The notes: generated from the sequence alone by a model not told the origin. 64,000 bases of DNA from Woeseia sp034521225 (GCA_034521225.1 JAXHMR010000033.1:62001-126000); one strand, 5' to 3'. Numbered from the stretch's first letter, positions 31,431-41,829 are shown. Made by a program: numbers and translations.

Positions 31431-33012
31431 GCGAGCTCCGGTACGGTCCAGCCCACCGGCAGCGGACCCTCATCGAAAATGATTTCGCGGTGCCCGCTCC
31501 AGGTGTGCCGGATCGCCTCAACGGTGCCGATGCCGGCGGCGCGCGGGTCGCCGCACGGCCCGAACCAGTGGTTCTGCGGCGCGCCGGTCGTCCGCGCCCG
31601 AATGCCGCAATACGTCGTGCCATTGACCGTGGCGCTCAGCACGCGGTTCTGGAACGCGACGTCATTGCTGACGACGGCTGCGGTCAGGTGCTGGTCAATG
31701 CGTTCGAGGACGTCGAGTACCGCCGGCACATCGCTGTCGCCGTAGCGCACAATGACCTGGAACGGGCCGAACAGCTCGGTCGTCACCAGCTCGAAGTGCT
31801 CGCCGGTCAGCGTGGCGAGCGGGACCTCGACGGCGGTCGGCTCCAGTGTGCCGTAGCAGTCAGGTATCGTGTGTCCCGTCAACGGCTTGCCGCCGAACAG
31901 CAATCTGGCGCCGGGCAGCGCCGTAACAGCCGCAATATGCTGCTGCATGCGCTCCGTGGTCCAGCTCAACACCGGTCCCACGGACAGGTCGTCAAGGTTG
32001 CGGCGCGCGGCAAGCTGCTCGATTTTCGGCAGCAGCGTCTTGTGCCAGTTATCGTGCACGAACAGGATGCTCTGTGCCGAGCATTTCTGGCCGGTCGCGT
32101 TGTAGGCGTCCTGGTCCGACTGCCATGCGACGTAGTCGAGCCATTCCGGCGCGTAGTCCGGACCAATGACCTTCCAGTCGAAGCCCGCGTCCTCCAGGCG
32201 CACGCGGCCGTTCCGTGACGGTGGAGAGGTGTTCGGCGACGGTGCTCGAGCCCGTGAACTGCACCAGGCGAATCACGATCGTTTGCCTCGTCGATCAGCT
32301 TGCCCATCTGCGAGCCGCGGCAATGAATCAGGTCGAGATCGGTCGGCGGTAAACCGGAGTGAATCAGCAGTCGCACGAACTGTTCAAATACGACACTGAC
32401 TTTCGAATCGGCCTTGACCAGTGGCCGGTTGCCCATGAACAGCGCCCCCATGACCTGCAGCGCCGGAATCTCGAGCGGGAAGTTGAACGGGGCAACAACC
32501 GCCACGGGACCGTACGGCCAGCGGTAGCCGCGCGACTCCTGGCCGCGGTGATCGCCGGGGTTGGAAAAACCGCGCGCGAGAAAGCGCACGCCGTCGCCGG
32601 CAAAGTTCTCGAGGAACACGCGCGTGACCGTCACTTCACCGAGGCACTGGCTCCAGCTTTTCGGGACCACGCGCTGCAACAGCCGCACGAAATACTTTTC
32701 GATGTCCGGCTCCGCCAGCAACGCTGCGGCGCGTGCGCAAACGCGGCCGAGATCGACGTAGCGGTGGGGATTGTGAAACGGGTTGTGCAGGCCGGTTTTT
32801 GGACAGCTTCCCAGGCCGTTGATGAAGGCGCCGTAGTCCGTGGTATCGGGCACCTTCAGAAAAAGTTCACCGTTCAGCGGATCGACAATATCGTCCCGGA
32901 GCGCCGTATCAGCATGCCATTCGCCGGCCACCAGGTTTTGCACGACGCCCGGATCGGCGCCTGTCATGCCGTCGAAAGGATCAACTGTTGCAAAGTCCGG
33001 CAAACGCGCCAT
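31427..33012 (-). CDS. 1-pyrroline-5-carboxylate dehydrogenase, ALDH12-like (frameshifted)
   Basis: About 528 residues. The N-terminal half is strikingly like plant mitochondrial ALDH12 P5C dehydrogenase, with VTRVFLENFAGDGVRFLAR, GYRWPYGPVAVVAPFNFPLE and ALQVMGALFMGN. The catalytic cysteine is in ATGQKCSAQSILF. It oxidises glutamate semialdehyde to glutamate, the last step of proline breakdown. It is monofunctional: no PutA proline dehydrogenase domain is present. Breaks are near 32290 and 32205. First gene of a three-gene operon with a transaminase and an omega-amidase. Confidence 0.85.
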
Positions 33013-33107
33013 TTCAACTCCTCGGGGGTGGCCTTGAATACCCGCCCGTGGCGGCGGGGCGCACAGAATAGCAACCGGGCGCGCCGTTCACCAACCCGAA
33101 ACCCGCA

Positions 33108-33136
33108 TTGTTTCTCGATTGCCGCAAGGGGATAAT
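33108..33136 (+). promoter_or_regulatory. promoter of the SRP RNA gene
   Basis: TTGTTT (33108-33113) and GATAAT (33131-33136) are separated by 17 bases. Initiation would fall about eight bases downstream, exactly at the 5' base of the SRP RNA stem (33144). Spacing and position agree well. Confidence 0.65.
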
Positions 33137-33143
33137 CGCGCCC

Positions 33144-33249
33144 GGTCCGCGTCGGCTACCCCGCGACGGTCAGCCGTGAACCCCGTCAGGCCCGGAAGGG
33201 AGCAGCGGCAGCGGCAAAGCCGGGTGCCGGGGAGGTGCTGGCGCGGGCC
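33144..33249 (+). ncRNA. ffs: signal recognition particle RNA, small bacterial (4.5S) type
   Basis: The hallmark domain IV loop reads GTCAGGCCCGGAAGGGAGC with AGCAGCGGCA, followed by GGGTGCCGGGG. The ends GGTCCGCG (33144) and CGCGGGCC (33249) pair, and the stem continues inward to form one long hairpin of about 106 nt. It is the RNA of the SRP, which targets membrane proteins with Ffh. It lies just upstream of dnaX, as in many gammaproteobacteria. Confidence 0.93.
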
Positions 33250-33297
33250 ACTCTCTCAAAAGGGCCGCAAAGCGCGGCGCAAGTGGTTGATTATCGC

Positions 33298-34942
33298 ATG
33301 AGCTATCTCGTTCTCGCCCGCAAATGGCGACCGAAGAATTTTGCCGAAACGGTCGGCCAGCAGCATGTGCTCAAAGCGCTGAGCAATGCGCTGGACAGCG
33401 AGCGCCTGCACCATGCGTACCTGTTCGCCGGTACCCGCGGCGTCGGCAAGACGACGATTGCCCGCATCCTGGCCAAGTGCCTCAACTGCGATAACGGCAT
33501 TACCGCAACGCCGTGCGGCGAATGCAGTGCCTGTCAGGAGATCGACCAGGGACGATTCGTGGACCTGATTGAAGTCGATGCCGCGTCGAAGACCAAGGTC
33601 GATGACACACGGGAATTGCTGGACAACGTGCAGTACGCGCCGGCCCGCGGCCGCTTCAAGGTCTACCTGATCGACGAAGTGCACATGCTGTCGAAGAGTT
33701 CCTTTAACGCACTGTTGAAAACGCTCGAGGAACCGCCGCCGCACGTCAAGTTCCTGCTCGCAACCACCGATCCGCAGAAGCTGCCGGTCACGGTGCTGTC
33801 GCGCTGCCTGCAATTCAACCTGAAACGGCTGACACCCGACCTGATCCGCGAACGGCTGGAGTTTATCTGCGGCGAGGAAAGTGTTCAGGCTGACACGGAA
33901 GCGCTGGCGATGATCGCGCGCGCCGCGGACGGCAGCCTGCGGGATGCACTGAGCCTGCTTGACCAGGCCATTGCCTATTGCGGCGGGGCGGTAGAGTCTG
34001 CCGCCGTCGCAACAATGCTGGGTACGATCGACCGCGAGCACGTTACTGGCTTGCTGTCATTGCTTGCCGACGGGGACGGTGCCGGCCTGCTGCAGGCGAT
34101 TGCCGCAATCGACGAGCAGTTTCCGGATTACGGTCGCCTGTTGGATGACATGGCGCGGATGCTGCAGCGTATCGCCGTGTACCAGATGATCGGCGCCAGC
34201 GACCTGCACGACGAACTGGACGAGCGGCAGCTCAAGGATTTTGCCGAACGCATGTCCGCGGAAGATGTTCAGCTCTTCTACCAGACGGCCTTGCTCGGGC
34301 GGCGCGATTTGCACCTCGCCCCCGATCCCCGCAGCGGCGCGGAAATGACGCTGTTGCGCATGCTGGCGTTCCGGCCGGCGGATGCGCCGGTGGCCCCGGC
34401 GGCGTCGCCAAAAGGGGGCACGCGAACGCCGTCCCGGGCGGAACCGGCGCGCGGCGCGCAGGCGCAGGCTCCCGCCGCGCCGCCAGCGTCCGCCGCACCG
34501 TCCGTGCCCGCCACGTCCACGGCGGCGTGGCAGACGCCCGACTGGTCGGCACTGATCGGGGAGTTGGAATTGTCCGGACTGACCCGGCTGCTGGCGAGCA
34601 ATTGCGCCTTCCTGCGCCGGGACGATGATACCGTGCACCTGTCGCTGGACGGCCGTTCGGAAACGATGCTGACCCGGTCGCGCCAGGATGCGATTGGCAA
34701 AGCCCTGTCGCAGCATTTTGGCGAGAAGTTGCGTGTTGAGATAGTTATCGGCGCGGCGAAGCACGGAAACACCGCTGCAGGAGCAGGCACGGAAGGCGGA
34801 TGAAAAAGTCGCGGCCGCGCGCGAGTCGCTGGAGTCAGATCCCAATGTCCGCGCCCTGAAGGATATGTTCGGCGCAACATTGAACGCGGACTCAGTGGAA
34901 GTGGTCAAAGGCAGTTCGCAGAACATCAGGAGTGATCGATGA
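33298..34942 (+). CDS. dnaX: DNA polymerase III subunit gamma/tau (frameshifted near the end)
   Basis: About 548 residues. It is the clamp-loader motor. Walker A GTRGVGKTT, zinc cysteines (CLNCDNG; CGECSACQ) and YLIDEVHMLSKSSFNALLKTLEEPP are typical. An alanine/proline-rich linker (about 370-415) precedes a short tau-like C-terminal domain. Near 34765 the frame slips by one base; the continuation reads LQEQARKADEKVAAARESL and ends at TGA 34940-34942, overlapping ybaB. I see no slippery A-run at the slip, so programmed frameshifting is not supported. Confidence 0.93.
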
Positions 34943-35263
34943 AAGGTGGAATTGGCCAGCTGATGAAGCAGGCGCAAAAGATGCAGGCCGACATGCAGAA
35001 AGCCCAGGAGGAAATGGCGCGCCTGACGGTAATGGGTGAATCCGGCGCCGGCATGGTCAAGATCACGATGACCTGCCGTCACGAAGCAGCAGGGCCTCGA
35101 CACCGACAGTTCCCTGCTGGGTGACGACAAGGACATGCTGGAAGACCTCATCATCGCTGCATTCAATGATGCCGTCCGGCGCGTCGAAGAGACTGTGCAG
35201 GAGAAGTTTTCGGGCATGGCGTCCGGCATGAATCTGCCGCCGGGCATGAAACTGCCGTTCTAG
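34939..35263 (+). CDS. ybaB: YbaB/EbfC nucleoid-associated protein (frameshifted)
   Basis: About 108 residues. The N-terminal helix GGIGQLMKQAQKMQADMQKAQEEM and the C-terminal MASGMNLPPGMKLPF are those of YbaB, a small DNA-binding protein found between dnaX and recR in most bacteria. One indel near 35090 separates the two parts; the second half contains LLGDDKDMLEDLIIAAFNDA. An AGGAG lies ten bases ahead of the ATG. Confidence 0.9.
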
Positions 35264-35276
35264 CGAGTTACGCGGC

Positions 35277-35876
35277 TTGGCTTACTCACCCTTGCTGGTG
35301 CGCCTCATCGAGGCGCTGTGCTGCATGCCGGGCGTCGGGCGCAAATCCGCGCAGCGCATCGCCTTTCACCTGCTCGAACGGGACCGTGATGGTGCCAGCA
35401 AACTCGCGGCGGCACTGAGCGATGCCGTGGCCAGCATCGGGCACTGCAGCCGTTGCCGCATGTTTACCGAGCACGACCTTTGCAACATTTGTTCGGCAAG
35501 CGGACGTGATCGCGCGCTGCTGTGCGTCGTTGAATCACCTGCCGACGTCATGGCCGTGGAGGATGCAACCGGTTACCGGGGGCTGTACTTCGTCCTGATG
35601 GGACACCTGTCACCACTTGATGGCATCGGTCCCGGCGAACTTGGCCTCGATGCACTGGAATCCTTGCTTGCCGCCGACGAAGTCAGGGAACTCATCGTTG
35701 CCACGAATCCCACGGTCGAGGGCGATGCGACGTCGCATTACCTCGCCACGATGGCGGCGCGGTACGGCATCTCCGCCAGCCGGATCGCACATGGCATACC
35801 ACTTGGCGGCGAGCTCGAATACGTTGATGGTGGTACGCTGTCGCATGCATTTTTTGGCCGCCGTGTCATAGATTAG
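35277..35876 (+). CDS. recR: recombination mediator RecR
   Basis: 199 residues, intact. A helix-hairpin-helix (CMPGVGRKSAQRIAFHLL) is followed by a C4 zinc finger (CSRCRMFTEHDLCNIC), a Toprim domain (LLCVVESPADVMAVE) and a C-terminal Walker-B-like segment. RecR works with RecF and RecO to load RecA on gaps. The start is TTG at 35277, reading MAYSPLLVRLIEAL; no ATG fits closer. Third gene of dnaX-ybaB-recR. Confidence 0.94.
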   Translation: MAYSPLLVRLIEALCCMPGVGRKSAQRIAFHLLERDRDGASKLAAALSDAVASIGHCSRCRMFTEHDLCNICSASGRDRALLCVVESPADVMAVEDATGYRGLYFVLMGHLSPLDGIGPGELGLDALESLLAADEVRELIVATNPTVEGDATSHYLATMAARYGISASRIAHGIPLGGELEYVDGGTLSHAFFGRRVID

Positions 35877-35921
35877 TTCGGATCAGGGCTGGCGCGGCCT
35901 CGCGATAACTGGAGCAGGTTT

Positions 35922-36273
35922 ATGACCGACAAAGACTGTCTTTTCTGCCAAATCGTCAGCGGCGATATTGACGCCGATATCGTCCTGGAGAATGACAGGC
36001 TCATTGCATTCCGGGACATCAATCCCCAGGCGCCGACACACGTACTGATCATCCCGCGCAAGCATGTCGCGACGATCAACGACCTGACCGAAGACGACGT
36101 CGACACCATGGGGGCGCTGTTCCTTGCGGCCGCCGAGGTTGCACAGAAGGACGGCATCGCGGACGACGGTTACCGGGTCGTCATGAACTGTAATGAGGGG
36201 GCCGGGCAGAGTGTCTTCCATGTGCACCTCCATGTGCTGGGGGGGCGCCCGCGTGGACTGGCCGCCGGGTTAG
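35922..36273 (+). CDS. HIT-family nucleotide-binding protein (frameshifted near the end)
   Basis: About 117 residues. The histidine triad is SVFHVHLHVLGG and the N-terminus CLFCQIVSGDI is typical of the HinT/PKCI branch, which hydrolyses purine nucleoside phosphoramidates. A slip in the G/C-run around 36240-36255 changes the last codons; the expected ending DWPPG stop is found at TAG 36271-36273. The stop overlaps that of the convergent rsgA. Confidence 0.9.
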
Positions 36274-37180
36274 TAGCGGCTTTGCTCGTGTTTTTCCGTC
36301 ATGCCGAGCATGCGCCGGAAACTCTCGTAGCGCCGCTCGCTGATCTTGTTGTCAAAGACCGCCGCTTTGACCGCACAGCCGGGTTCGTGCCGGTGGCGGC
36401 AATCGCTGAAGCGGCATTGCAAGCCGGTCTCCCGGATTTCGCGAAAGCCGTGTTCGACATCGGCCGGGGTGTCGATCGCCGGTGCGTAGTCGCGCACACC
36501 CGGGGAATCGATGACGGATCCGCCGTTGGGCAGTGGCAGCATCACAGCGGTTACAGTTGTGTGCCGGCCTTCGCCGCTGCTGGTTGAAACGTCGGCCGTC
36601 CGTTGTTTACTGCCGGTCAGGGCGTTGATCAGTGTTGACTTGCCGACGCCGGATTGCCCGGTAATGATTGACGTGCCGGTACTGAGTGCCGCGGCGAGCT
36701 CATCCATTCTTGCGCCGCTGACTGCGCTGCAGGTGATTGCCGTGTAACCGATGCGCTGATAATTTTCCAGTTCATCGCGGTAGGCATCCGGCATCCTGCC
36801 GTCGTCCGCCTTGTTGAATACGACGATCGCGTCGATCCGCATGAGTTCGGCCGCGCACAGGTAACGATCGATGATGTACCAGTCAGGCTGCGGCGGGTCG
36901 GCGCTTACGGCCGCGAGCAAGCTTACCGATTCGATGCCAGGATTTCGATCTTGCCGCGCATGTTGGGTCGCGTGAGTTCGTTGTCGCGCGGCTCTATGGC
37001 CTCTATCAGCCAGTCCGGTTCATCGGGAATAGGCGTGGCCAGTACGCGGTCTCCGCAGACAGCCTGCAGCTTGCGTCCGCGTATCCGCGCACTGACATTG
37101 CGGCCATCGTCGAGCAGCAACGTCACGCGGCGCCCGTAAGCGGCGATCACGACAGCTTTGTCACTGGAGGGGTTTGTCAT
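36270..37180 (-). CDS. rsgA: ribosome small-subunit GTPase RsgA (frameshifted)
   Basis: About 303 residues. The N-terminal OB domain (VVIAAYGRRVTLLLDDGRNV) is followed by a circularly permuted GTPase: G4 VVFNKAD, G1 GQSGVGKST, G3 DSPGVRDY. A zinc knuckle at the end has CRFSDCRHRHEPGC. RsgA checks late 30S assembly. A single break near 36920 lies between EILASNR and LLAAVSADPP. In E. coli rsgA is next to orn, divergent, as here. Confidence 0.93.
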
Positions 37181-37274
37181 GGGAGCGAAGTATGCCGCGC
37201 GCCGACTGCCGCTGCACCATCTGCGGCTGTTACACTAGCTGACTGTTGGCATGACCTGGAGCGGCGAGGTGGGA

Positions 37275-37847
37275 ATGAGCGTGGAAGAGGCCGGCACCGG
37301 AAACCTGATCTGGATTGACCTCGAGATGACCGGTCTCGATACGGACAGCGACCAGATCATCGAGATCGCTACGATCGTGACAGACAGCAACCTGAACGAG
37401 ATTGCCACAGGACCGGAAATAGCGATCCGGCAGCCGGCGGACATCATGGACGCGATGGACGAATGGAATACCCGCCATCACGGTTCGTCCGGGCTGACGG
37501 AGCGCGTGCTGGCAAGCAATGTCACTATCGCCGAAGCGGAGCAGGTGACACTCGAATTCCTCGCGCAGCACGTGCCGCCCAACACGTCGCCGATGTGCGG
37601 CAACAGCATTTGCCAGGACCGGCGTTTTCTGGCTCGCCAGATGCCAGAGCTCGAAGCCTACTTTCACTACCGAAATCTCGATGTGACGACGCTAAAGATT
37701 CTCGCGCAGATGTGGGCTCCTGGAGTCGCCGGCGGTTTCACAAAAGAGTCGTCACACCGGGCGTTGAGTGACATTCGCGATTCCATCGCGGAGCTCCAGT
37801 ATTACCGCGAGACATTGCTTGGCAAGGAAGCACAGCTGCATTTATGA
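37275..37847 (+). CDS. orn: oligoribonuclease
   Basis: 190 residues, intact DEDDh 3'-5' exonuclease. Motifs: WIDLEMTGLD (Exo I), GNSICQDRRFL (Exo II) and SSHRALSDIRDSI (Exo III). It degrades 2-5 nt RNAs and pGpG, the last step of c-di-GMP breakdown. I start at the ATG at 37275, which has GAGGTGGG upstream; another ATG is 24 bases earlier. Divergent from rsgA. Its stop overlaps the next ATG. Confidence 0.94.
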   Translation: MSVEEAGTGNLIWIDLEMTGLDTDSDQIIEIATIVTDSNLNEIATGPEIAIRQPADIMDAMDEWNTRHHGSSGLTERVLASNVTIAEAEQVTLEFLAQHVPPNTSPMCGNSICQDRRFLARQMPELEAYFHYRNLDVTTLKILAQMWAPGVAGGFTKESSHRALSDIRDSIAELQYYRETLLGKEAQLHL

Positions 37848-38460
37848 AAGCGGAATGTCCCGATGCACCGGCAACATCGCGCAACCGCGACCCGATCCTT
37901 GAAGTATTGCGCGACGAGTTCGCGGACCGTAGCAGCGTCCTCGAGATCGGTTCCGGTACCGGGCAACATGCCGCGTACCTGGCCGGGCATTTGACGCACC
38001 TGACGTGGCAGACGAGTGACGTCGCGGACAATCATGCCGGCATTTGCGCGTGGTGCGCGGCAGCGGACCTGGCCAATCTGCGCGATCCCGTTGCACTCGA
38101 CGTGGCCGGACGGACCCGGACCCGGACGGCGAACACGATGCGGTGTTCTCCGCCAATACGGCGCATATCATGGATACAGATGCCGTCCAGGCCATGATCG
38201 CGCTCGTCGGGCGACTGCTGCCCGAGGACGGCCGGTTTTGCCAGTACGGCCCGTTCCGGCTGAACGGCGACTTCACCAGTGACAGCAACGCGGCATTCGA
38301 TGCAACGTTGCGAAGCCGCGGCCAGGGCATGGGCATCCGCGATATCGAATGGCTGGATAATCTGGCGCAGAATGCGGGCATGGAGCGTAGCGGCCTTATC
38401 GCCATGCCGGCAAACAACTTCATTGCCGTGTGGCGCAAAATTGCGACACTGTGGGCGTAA
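37844..38460 (+). CDS. DUF938 class I methyltransferase-like protein (frameshifted)
   Basis: About 205 residues. The SAM-binding motif is VLEIGSGTGQHAAYLA, and FSANTAHIMD and FCQYGPFRLNGDFTSDSNAAFD are DUF938 hallmarks. The target is not known for this family. One slip near 38115-38130 separates the halves. The ATG overlaps the orn stop, so it is co-transcribed with orn. Confidence 0.86.
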
Positions 38461-38546
38461 GGCCATCGTTGCAATGGTCCATTTCAACTCGTTCGACATT
38501 ACCTTATAGTTACGCGTTGTGCGTTTGGGCAAACGGATCGGATACG

Positions 38547-39224
38547 ATGAGACGACTACTGCAGGCAGCCGGATTGCTGGTTCTGGCCCTGGTTGCGCTG
38601 CCGCAGGCCAATGCGGCGCCGGCGTGGATCAGCGACCAGTTCGAAGTGATGGTTCGAACAGGACCGACTACCAACAACGCAATACAGTTGATGCTGACCA
38701 GCGGCTCGCAGGTCGAGGTGCTTGAACGGGATCCGGAGACCGGTTACTCGCGTGTACGTACAGCCGGCGGGACTGAAGGCTGGGTCATCACCCGCTACCT
38801 GATGTCGGAACCAGCCGCGAGGCAGCAGCTGGAAGCGCTGACGAGCCAGCTCACAGAGGCGAGCGCGGAAGGCTCCAGCATGTCACAACAGCTTGCCGCG
38901 ATACGCGGACAGCATCAGCAGGCAACCCAACGTGTGGCCGCGCTCGAGCGTGAAAAAGAAGCACTTCAGAAAGAGCTCGATGAAATCCGCCGCACCGCGG
39001 CGGACGTGCTGGCGATCGATGAACAGAATCGCCAGCTGCAACAGCAGCTGACCAATGCGGAAATCAACGTCAGTACACTGGAACAGGAGAACGAGGAACT
39101 GAGCGGCAAGCGCAACCGCAACTGGTTCATCGCCGGTGCATCGGTTCTGTTCGCCGGCATGTTGCTCGGCATCTTCCTGCCCCGCATACGCTGGCAGCGC
39201 GGCTCCCGGTACGAACGCTTCTAG
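38547..39224 (+). CDS. SH3-domain membrane protein, YgiM/TIGR04211-like
   Basis: 225 residues, intact. A signal peptide (1-24) precedes a bacterial SH3 domain (about 27-92, VMVRTGPTTNNAIQLMLTSG...WVITRYL). A long coiled coil (95-195) and a C-terminal membrane helix (200-220) follow, ending in basic residues. So the SH3 and coil lie in the periplasm, tethered to the inner membrane. SH3b domains usually bind peptidoglycan. The precise role is unknown. Confidence 0.87.
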   Translation: MRRLLQAAGLLVLALVALPQANAAPAWISDQFEVMVRTGPTTNNAIQLMLTSGSQVEVLERDPETGYSRVRTAGGTEGWVITRYLMSEPAARQQLEALTSQLTEASAEGSSMSQQLAAIRGQHQQATQRVAALEREKEALQKELDEIRRTAADVLAIDEQNRQLQQQLTNAEINVSTLEQENEELSGKRNRNWFIAGASVLFAGMLLGIFLPRIRWQRGSRYERF

Positions 39225-39272
39225 CCGGAATCCCGGCTATGCCCAATAGAGCTTACTTGATCAGCGGACTCT

Positions 39273-39293
39273 GAGGAGCACCGGTACCCCCTG
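39273..39293 (-). repeat. solo end of the conserved-loop hairpin element
   Basis: GGAGCACCGGTACCCCCTG (with two more bases in front) is the reverse complement of the right end of hairpin copies 1 and 3. No loop or second arm follows. It lies between the SH3 gene and ppsA and may be a decayed or partial copy. Confidence 0.75.
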
Positions 39294-39329
39294 CGGACCT
39301 GACGCAAGTGCGATTGAAGCTAAGTCGAC

Positions 39330-41693
39330 TCAGACAGATTTACCCGCAAGCATCATCCACGTTTCGATGACGCTGTCCGGGTTGAGTGACATGCTCTCGA
39401 TGCCTTCGTTCAGCAACCACATCGCTAGGTCAGGGTGGTCGGAAGGGCCCTGACCGCAGATGCCGACGTACTTTCCCTTTGCACGGCAGGCTTTGATCGT
39501 CATGGATAGCATCGCCTTGACGGCGTCGTCGCGTTCGTCGAATACGTCGGCAACCAGGGCGGAATCGCGGTCCAGGCCGAGTGTCAACTGCGTCATGTCA
39601 TTGGAACCGATCGACATGCCATCGAAATATTCGAGGTACTGGTCCGCGAGCAGGGCATTGGTCGGCAGTTCCGACATCATGATGATGCGCAATCCGTTTT
39701 CGCCCCGCTTGAGACCAGCACCGGCCAGGATGTCGATCACCTGCTTCGCCTGGTTCACGGTGCGCACGAACGGAATCATGATCTGCACGTTCGTCAGTCC
39801 CATTTCATTGCGGACCTTCAATAGTGCGCGGCACTCCATATCGAAGCACGGCCGGAAGCTCTCGGCGACATAGCGTCCGGCGCCGCGGAAGCCGAGCATC
39901 GGGTTCTCTTCCCTGGGTTCGTACGCCTCGCCGCCAATCAGGTTTGCGTATTCATTCGACTTGAAGTCGGACGTGCGGACGATTACGGGCTCCGGTGCGA
40001 ATGCGGCGGCAATCGTACTGATGCCCTCGGCCAGTTTGTCGACAAAAAATGTTTCAGGATCGGCGTAGCCGGCAATCTGTTCGTCTACTGCCGCTCTGAC
40101 GTCGGCATCGAGCGAATCGTAATCAAGCAATGCATTGGGATGGACGCCGATCATGCGATTGATAATGAATTCCAAACGCGCGAGGCCGACGCCATGGTTC
40201 GGTATAGTGGCAAAATTGAAGGCCCGGTCCGGATTGCCGACATTCATCATCAGCTTGACGGGAATATCGGGCAGATCATCGAGAACAATCTCGCTTTCGT
40301 CGAAATCGAGTATGCCCTCGTAGACGTATCCTTCATCGCCCTCGGCGCAACTGACGGTTACCGCAGTGCCATCGGCAATGGCGGTTGTGGCGTCGCCGCA
40401 GCCCACTACGGCGGGGATGCCCAGTTCGCGAGCGATAATCGCCGCGTGACAGGTACGGCCGCCACGATTGGTGACGATTGCCGCCGCACGTTTCATGACT
40501 GGCTCCCAGTCCGGGTCCGTCATGTCGGAAACCAGGACATCACCCGGTTGCACGCGGTTCATTTCGCTGGCATCACGAATGATTCGCGCTTTGCCAGAGC
40601 CAATCTTCTGGCCAATGCTGCGGCCGGTACTGAGGATGCGTGAGGCGCCGTGCAGCTGGTAGCGTTGAATCGTGTTGCCGCTGCGGCTTTGCACTGTCTC
40701 GGGGCGGGCTTGCAGGATATAGAGTTTTCCGTCCTCGCCGTCCTTTCCCCATTCAATGTCCATCGGCCGGCCGTAATGTTGCTCAATGGTTACAGCCGAA
40801 CGGGCCAGTTCGAGAATTTCATCGTTGGTCAGCGAGAACCGGCGCGAATCCATTTCGTCGACGTCGACCGTTGCAACGGTCTTGCCGGGCTCAAGTTCAT
40901 CGCTGTAAATCATCTTAATGGCTTTGCTGCCCAGGTTTTTCCGGAGTATCGGGAATTTCCCCGCAGCCAGTGCCGGCTTGTAGACATAGAATTCGTCGGG
41001 ATTCACGGCGCCCTGTACGACGGTCTCGCCCAGACCATAGGATGCGGTAATGAACACCGCATCGCGAAACCCGGATTCTGTATCGAGCGTGAACATGACA
41101 CCCGCCGCACCCAGGTCGCTGCGCACCATGTGCTGAACGCCCGCTGACAACGCTACCAGCCGGTGATCGAACCCCTGGTGCACGCGGTAGGAAATAGCAC
41201 GGTCATTGAACAGTGATGCAAACACCTGGTGAATGGCGTCGAACAAATGGTCGCGGCCGCGCACGTTCAGGAAGGTTTCCTGCTGGCCGGCAAAGGAGGC
41301 ATCCGGCAGATCCTCGGCGGTGGCCGACGAACGGACGGCCACCGCGATGTCCTGGCCCGCCGTCATTTCGTCCCAGGCTGCGTCTATGGCCTGGCTCAGG
41401 CGATCCGGCAACGGTGTTTCAATTATCCAGGCGCGGATCCTCCGGCCGGCGTCAGTCAGTGCATCAATGTCGTCGACATCAAGCGATTGCAGGAGGTCTC
41501 CGATACGCTGGTCGAGGCCTTCGTGGGCCAGGAAATCGCGAAAAGCTGCGGCTGTGGTTGCAAATCCGCCAGGGACCGAGACTCCGAGCTCGCTCAGGTT
41601 GCTGATCATTTCGCCGAGTGAGGCGTTTTTACCGCCGACGCTTTCAACATGCTCCATGCCAAGCTGGTCCAGCTTGATGACGTACGGCTCCAC
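39330..41693 (-). CDS. ppsA: phosphoenolpyruvate synthase
   Basis: 787 residues, intact. The N-terminal ATP-grasp part has VGGKNASLGEMI and AVRSSATAEDLPDASFAGQQET. The phosphohistidine is in GGRTCHAAIIARELG, and the C-terminal PEP-binding barrel ends with SIGSNDMTQLTLGLDRDS and VGICGQGPSDHP. It makes PEP from pyruvate and ATP for gluconeogenesis. I choose the GTG at 41693 with GGGAGC upstream; the in-frame extension before it runs through the intergenic repeats. Divergent from its regulator ppsR. Confidence 0.95.
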   Translation of the reverse strand: MEPYVIKLDQLGMEHVESVGGKNASLGEMISNLSELGVSVPGGFATTAAAFRDFLAHEGLDQRIGDLLQSLDVDDIDALTDAGRRIRAWIIETPLPDRLSQAIDAAWDEMTAGQDIAVAVRSSATAEDLPDASFAGQQETFLNVRGRDHLFDAIHQVFASLFNDRAISYRVHQGFDHRLVALSAGVQHMVRSDLGAAGVMFTLDTESGFRDAVFITASYGLGETVVQGAVNPDEFYVYKPALAAGKFPILRKNLGSKAIKMIYSDELEPGKTVATVDVDEMDSRRFSLTNDEILELARSAVTIEQHYGRPMDIEWGKDGEDGKLYILQARPETVQSRSGNTIQRYQLHGASRILSTGRSIGQKIGSGKARIIRDASEMNRVQPGDVLVSDMTDPDWEPVMKRAAAIVTNRGGRTCHAAIIARELGIPAVVGCGDATTAIADGTAVTVSCAEGDEGYVYEGILDFDESEIVLDDLPDIPVKLMMNVGNPDRAFNFATIPNHGVGLARLEFIINRMIGVHPNALLDYDSLDADVRAAVDEQIAGYADPETFFVDKLAEGISTIAAAFAPEPVIVRTSDFKSNEYANLIGGEAYEPREENPMLGFRGAGRYVAESFRPCFDMECRALLKVRNEMGLTNVQIMIPFVRTVNQAKQVIDILAGAGLKRGENGLRIIMMSELPTNALLADQYLEYFDGMSIGSNDMTQLTLGLDRDSALVADVFDERDDAVKAMLSMTIKACRAKGKYVGICGQGPSDHPDLAMWLLNEGIESMSLNPDSVIETWMMLAGKSV

Positions 41694-41733
41694 TAGCAGC
41701 TCCCTTGTGTTAGTCGTGTGAACGTGGACAATC

Positions 41734-41769
41734 TGTGATTCAGTGGGTGATTCAGTCGGTGATTGATGT
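41734..41769. repeat. three tandem 12-nt repeats between ppsA and ppsR
   Basis: TGTGATTCAGTG, GGTGATTCAGTC and GGTGATTGATGT lie head to tail in the 136-base divergent intergenic region, about 40 bases before the ppsA start. A 12-base period puts successive copies a little over one helical turn apart, which would suit cooperative binding of a regulator. No known motif recognised. Confidence 0.6.
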
Positions 41770-41829
41770 TCAGGGCGCACCCTGGGCCGGGCTAAGGCCG
41801 CTGTTAGCGCAATTTGGGGTAACGAACCT

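Noticed and set aside
33298..34942. Programmed frameshift in dnaX, as in E. coli
   Set aside because: The slip at about 34765 has no A AAA AAG-type heptamer or clear stimulating hairpin, and the shift direction is +1. Neighbouring genes have similar breaks, so an indel error is simpler.
39222..39240. Hairpin AGCCGG/CCGGCT after the SH3 gene as terminator
   Set aside because: The stem is short and has no T-run; it may slow transcription but I cannot support a terminator call.
41734..41769. CRISPR array
   Set aside because: Only three 12-base units without spacers and no cas gene nearby.
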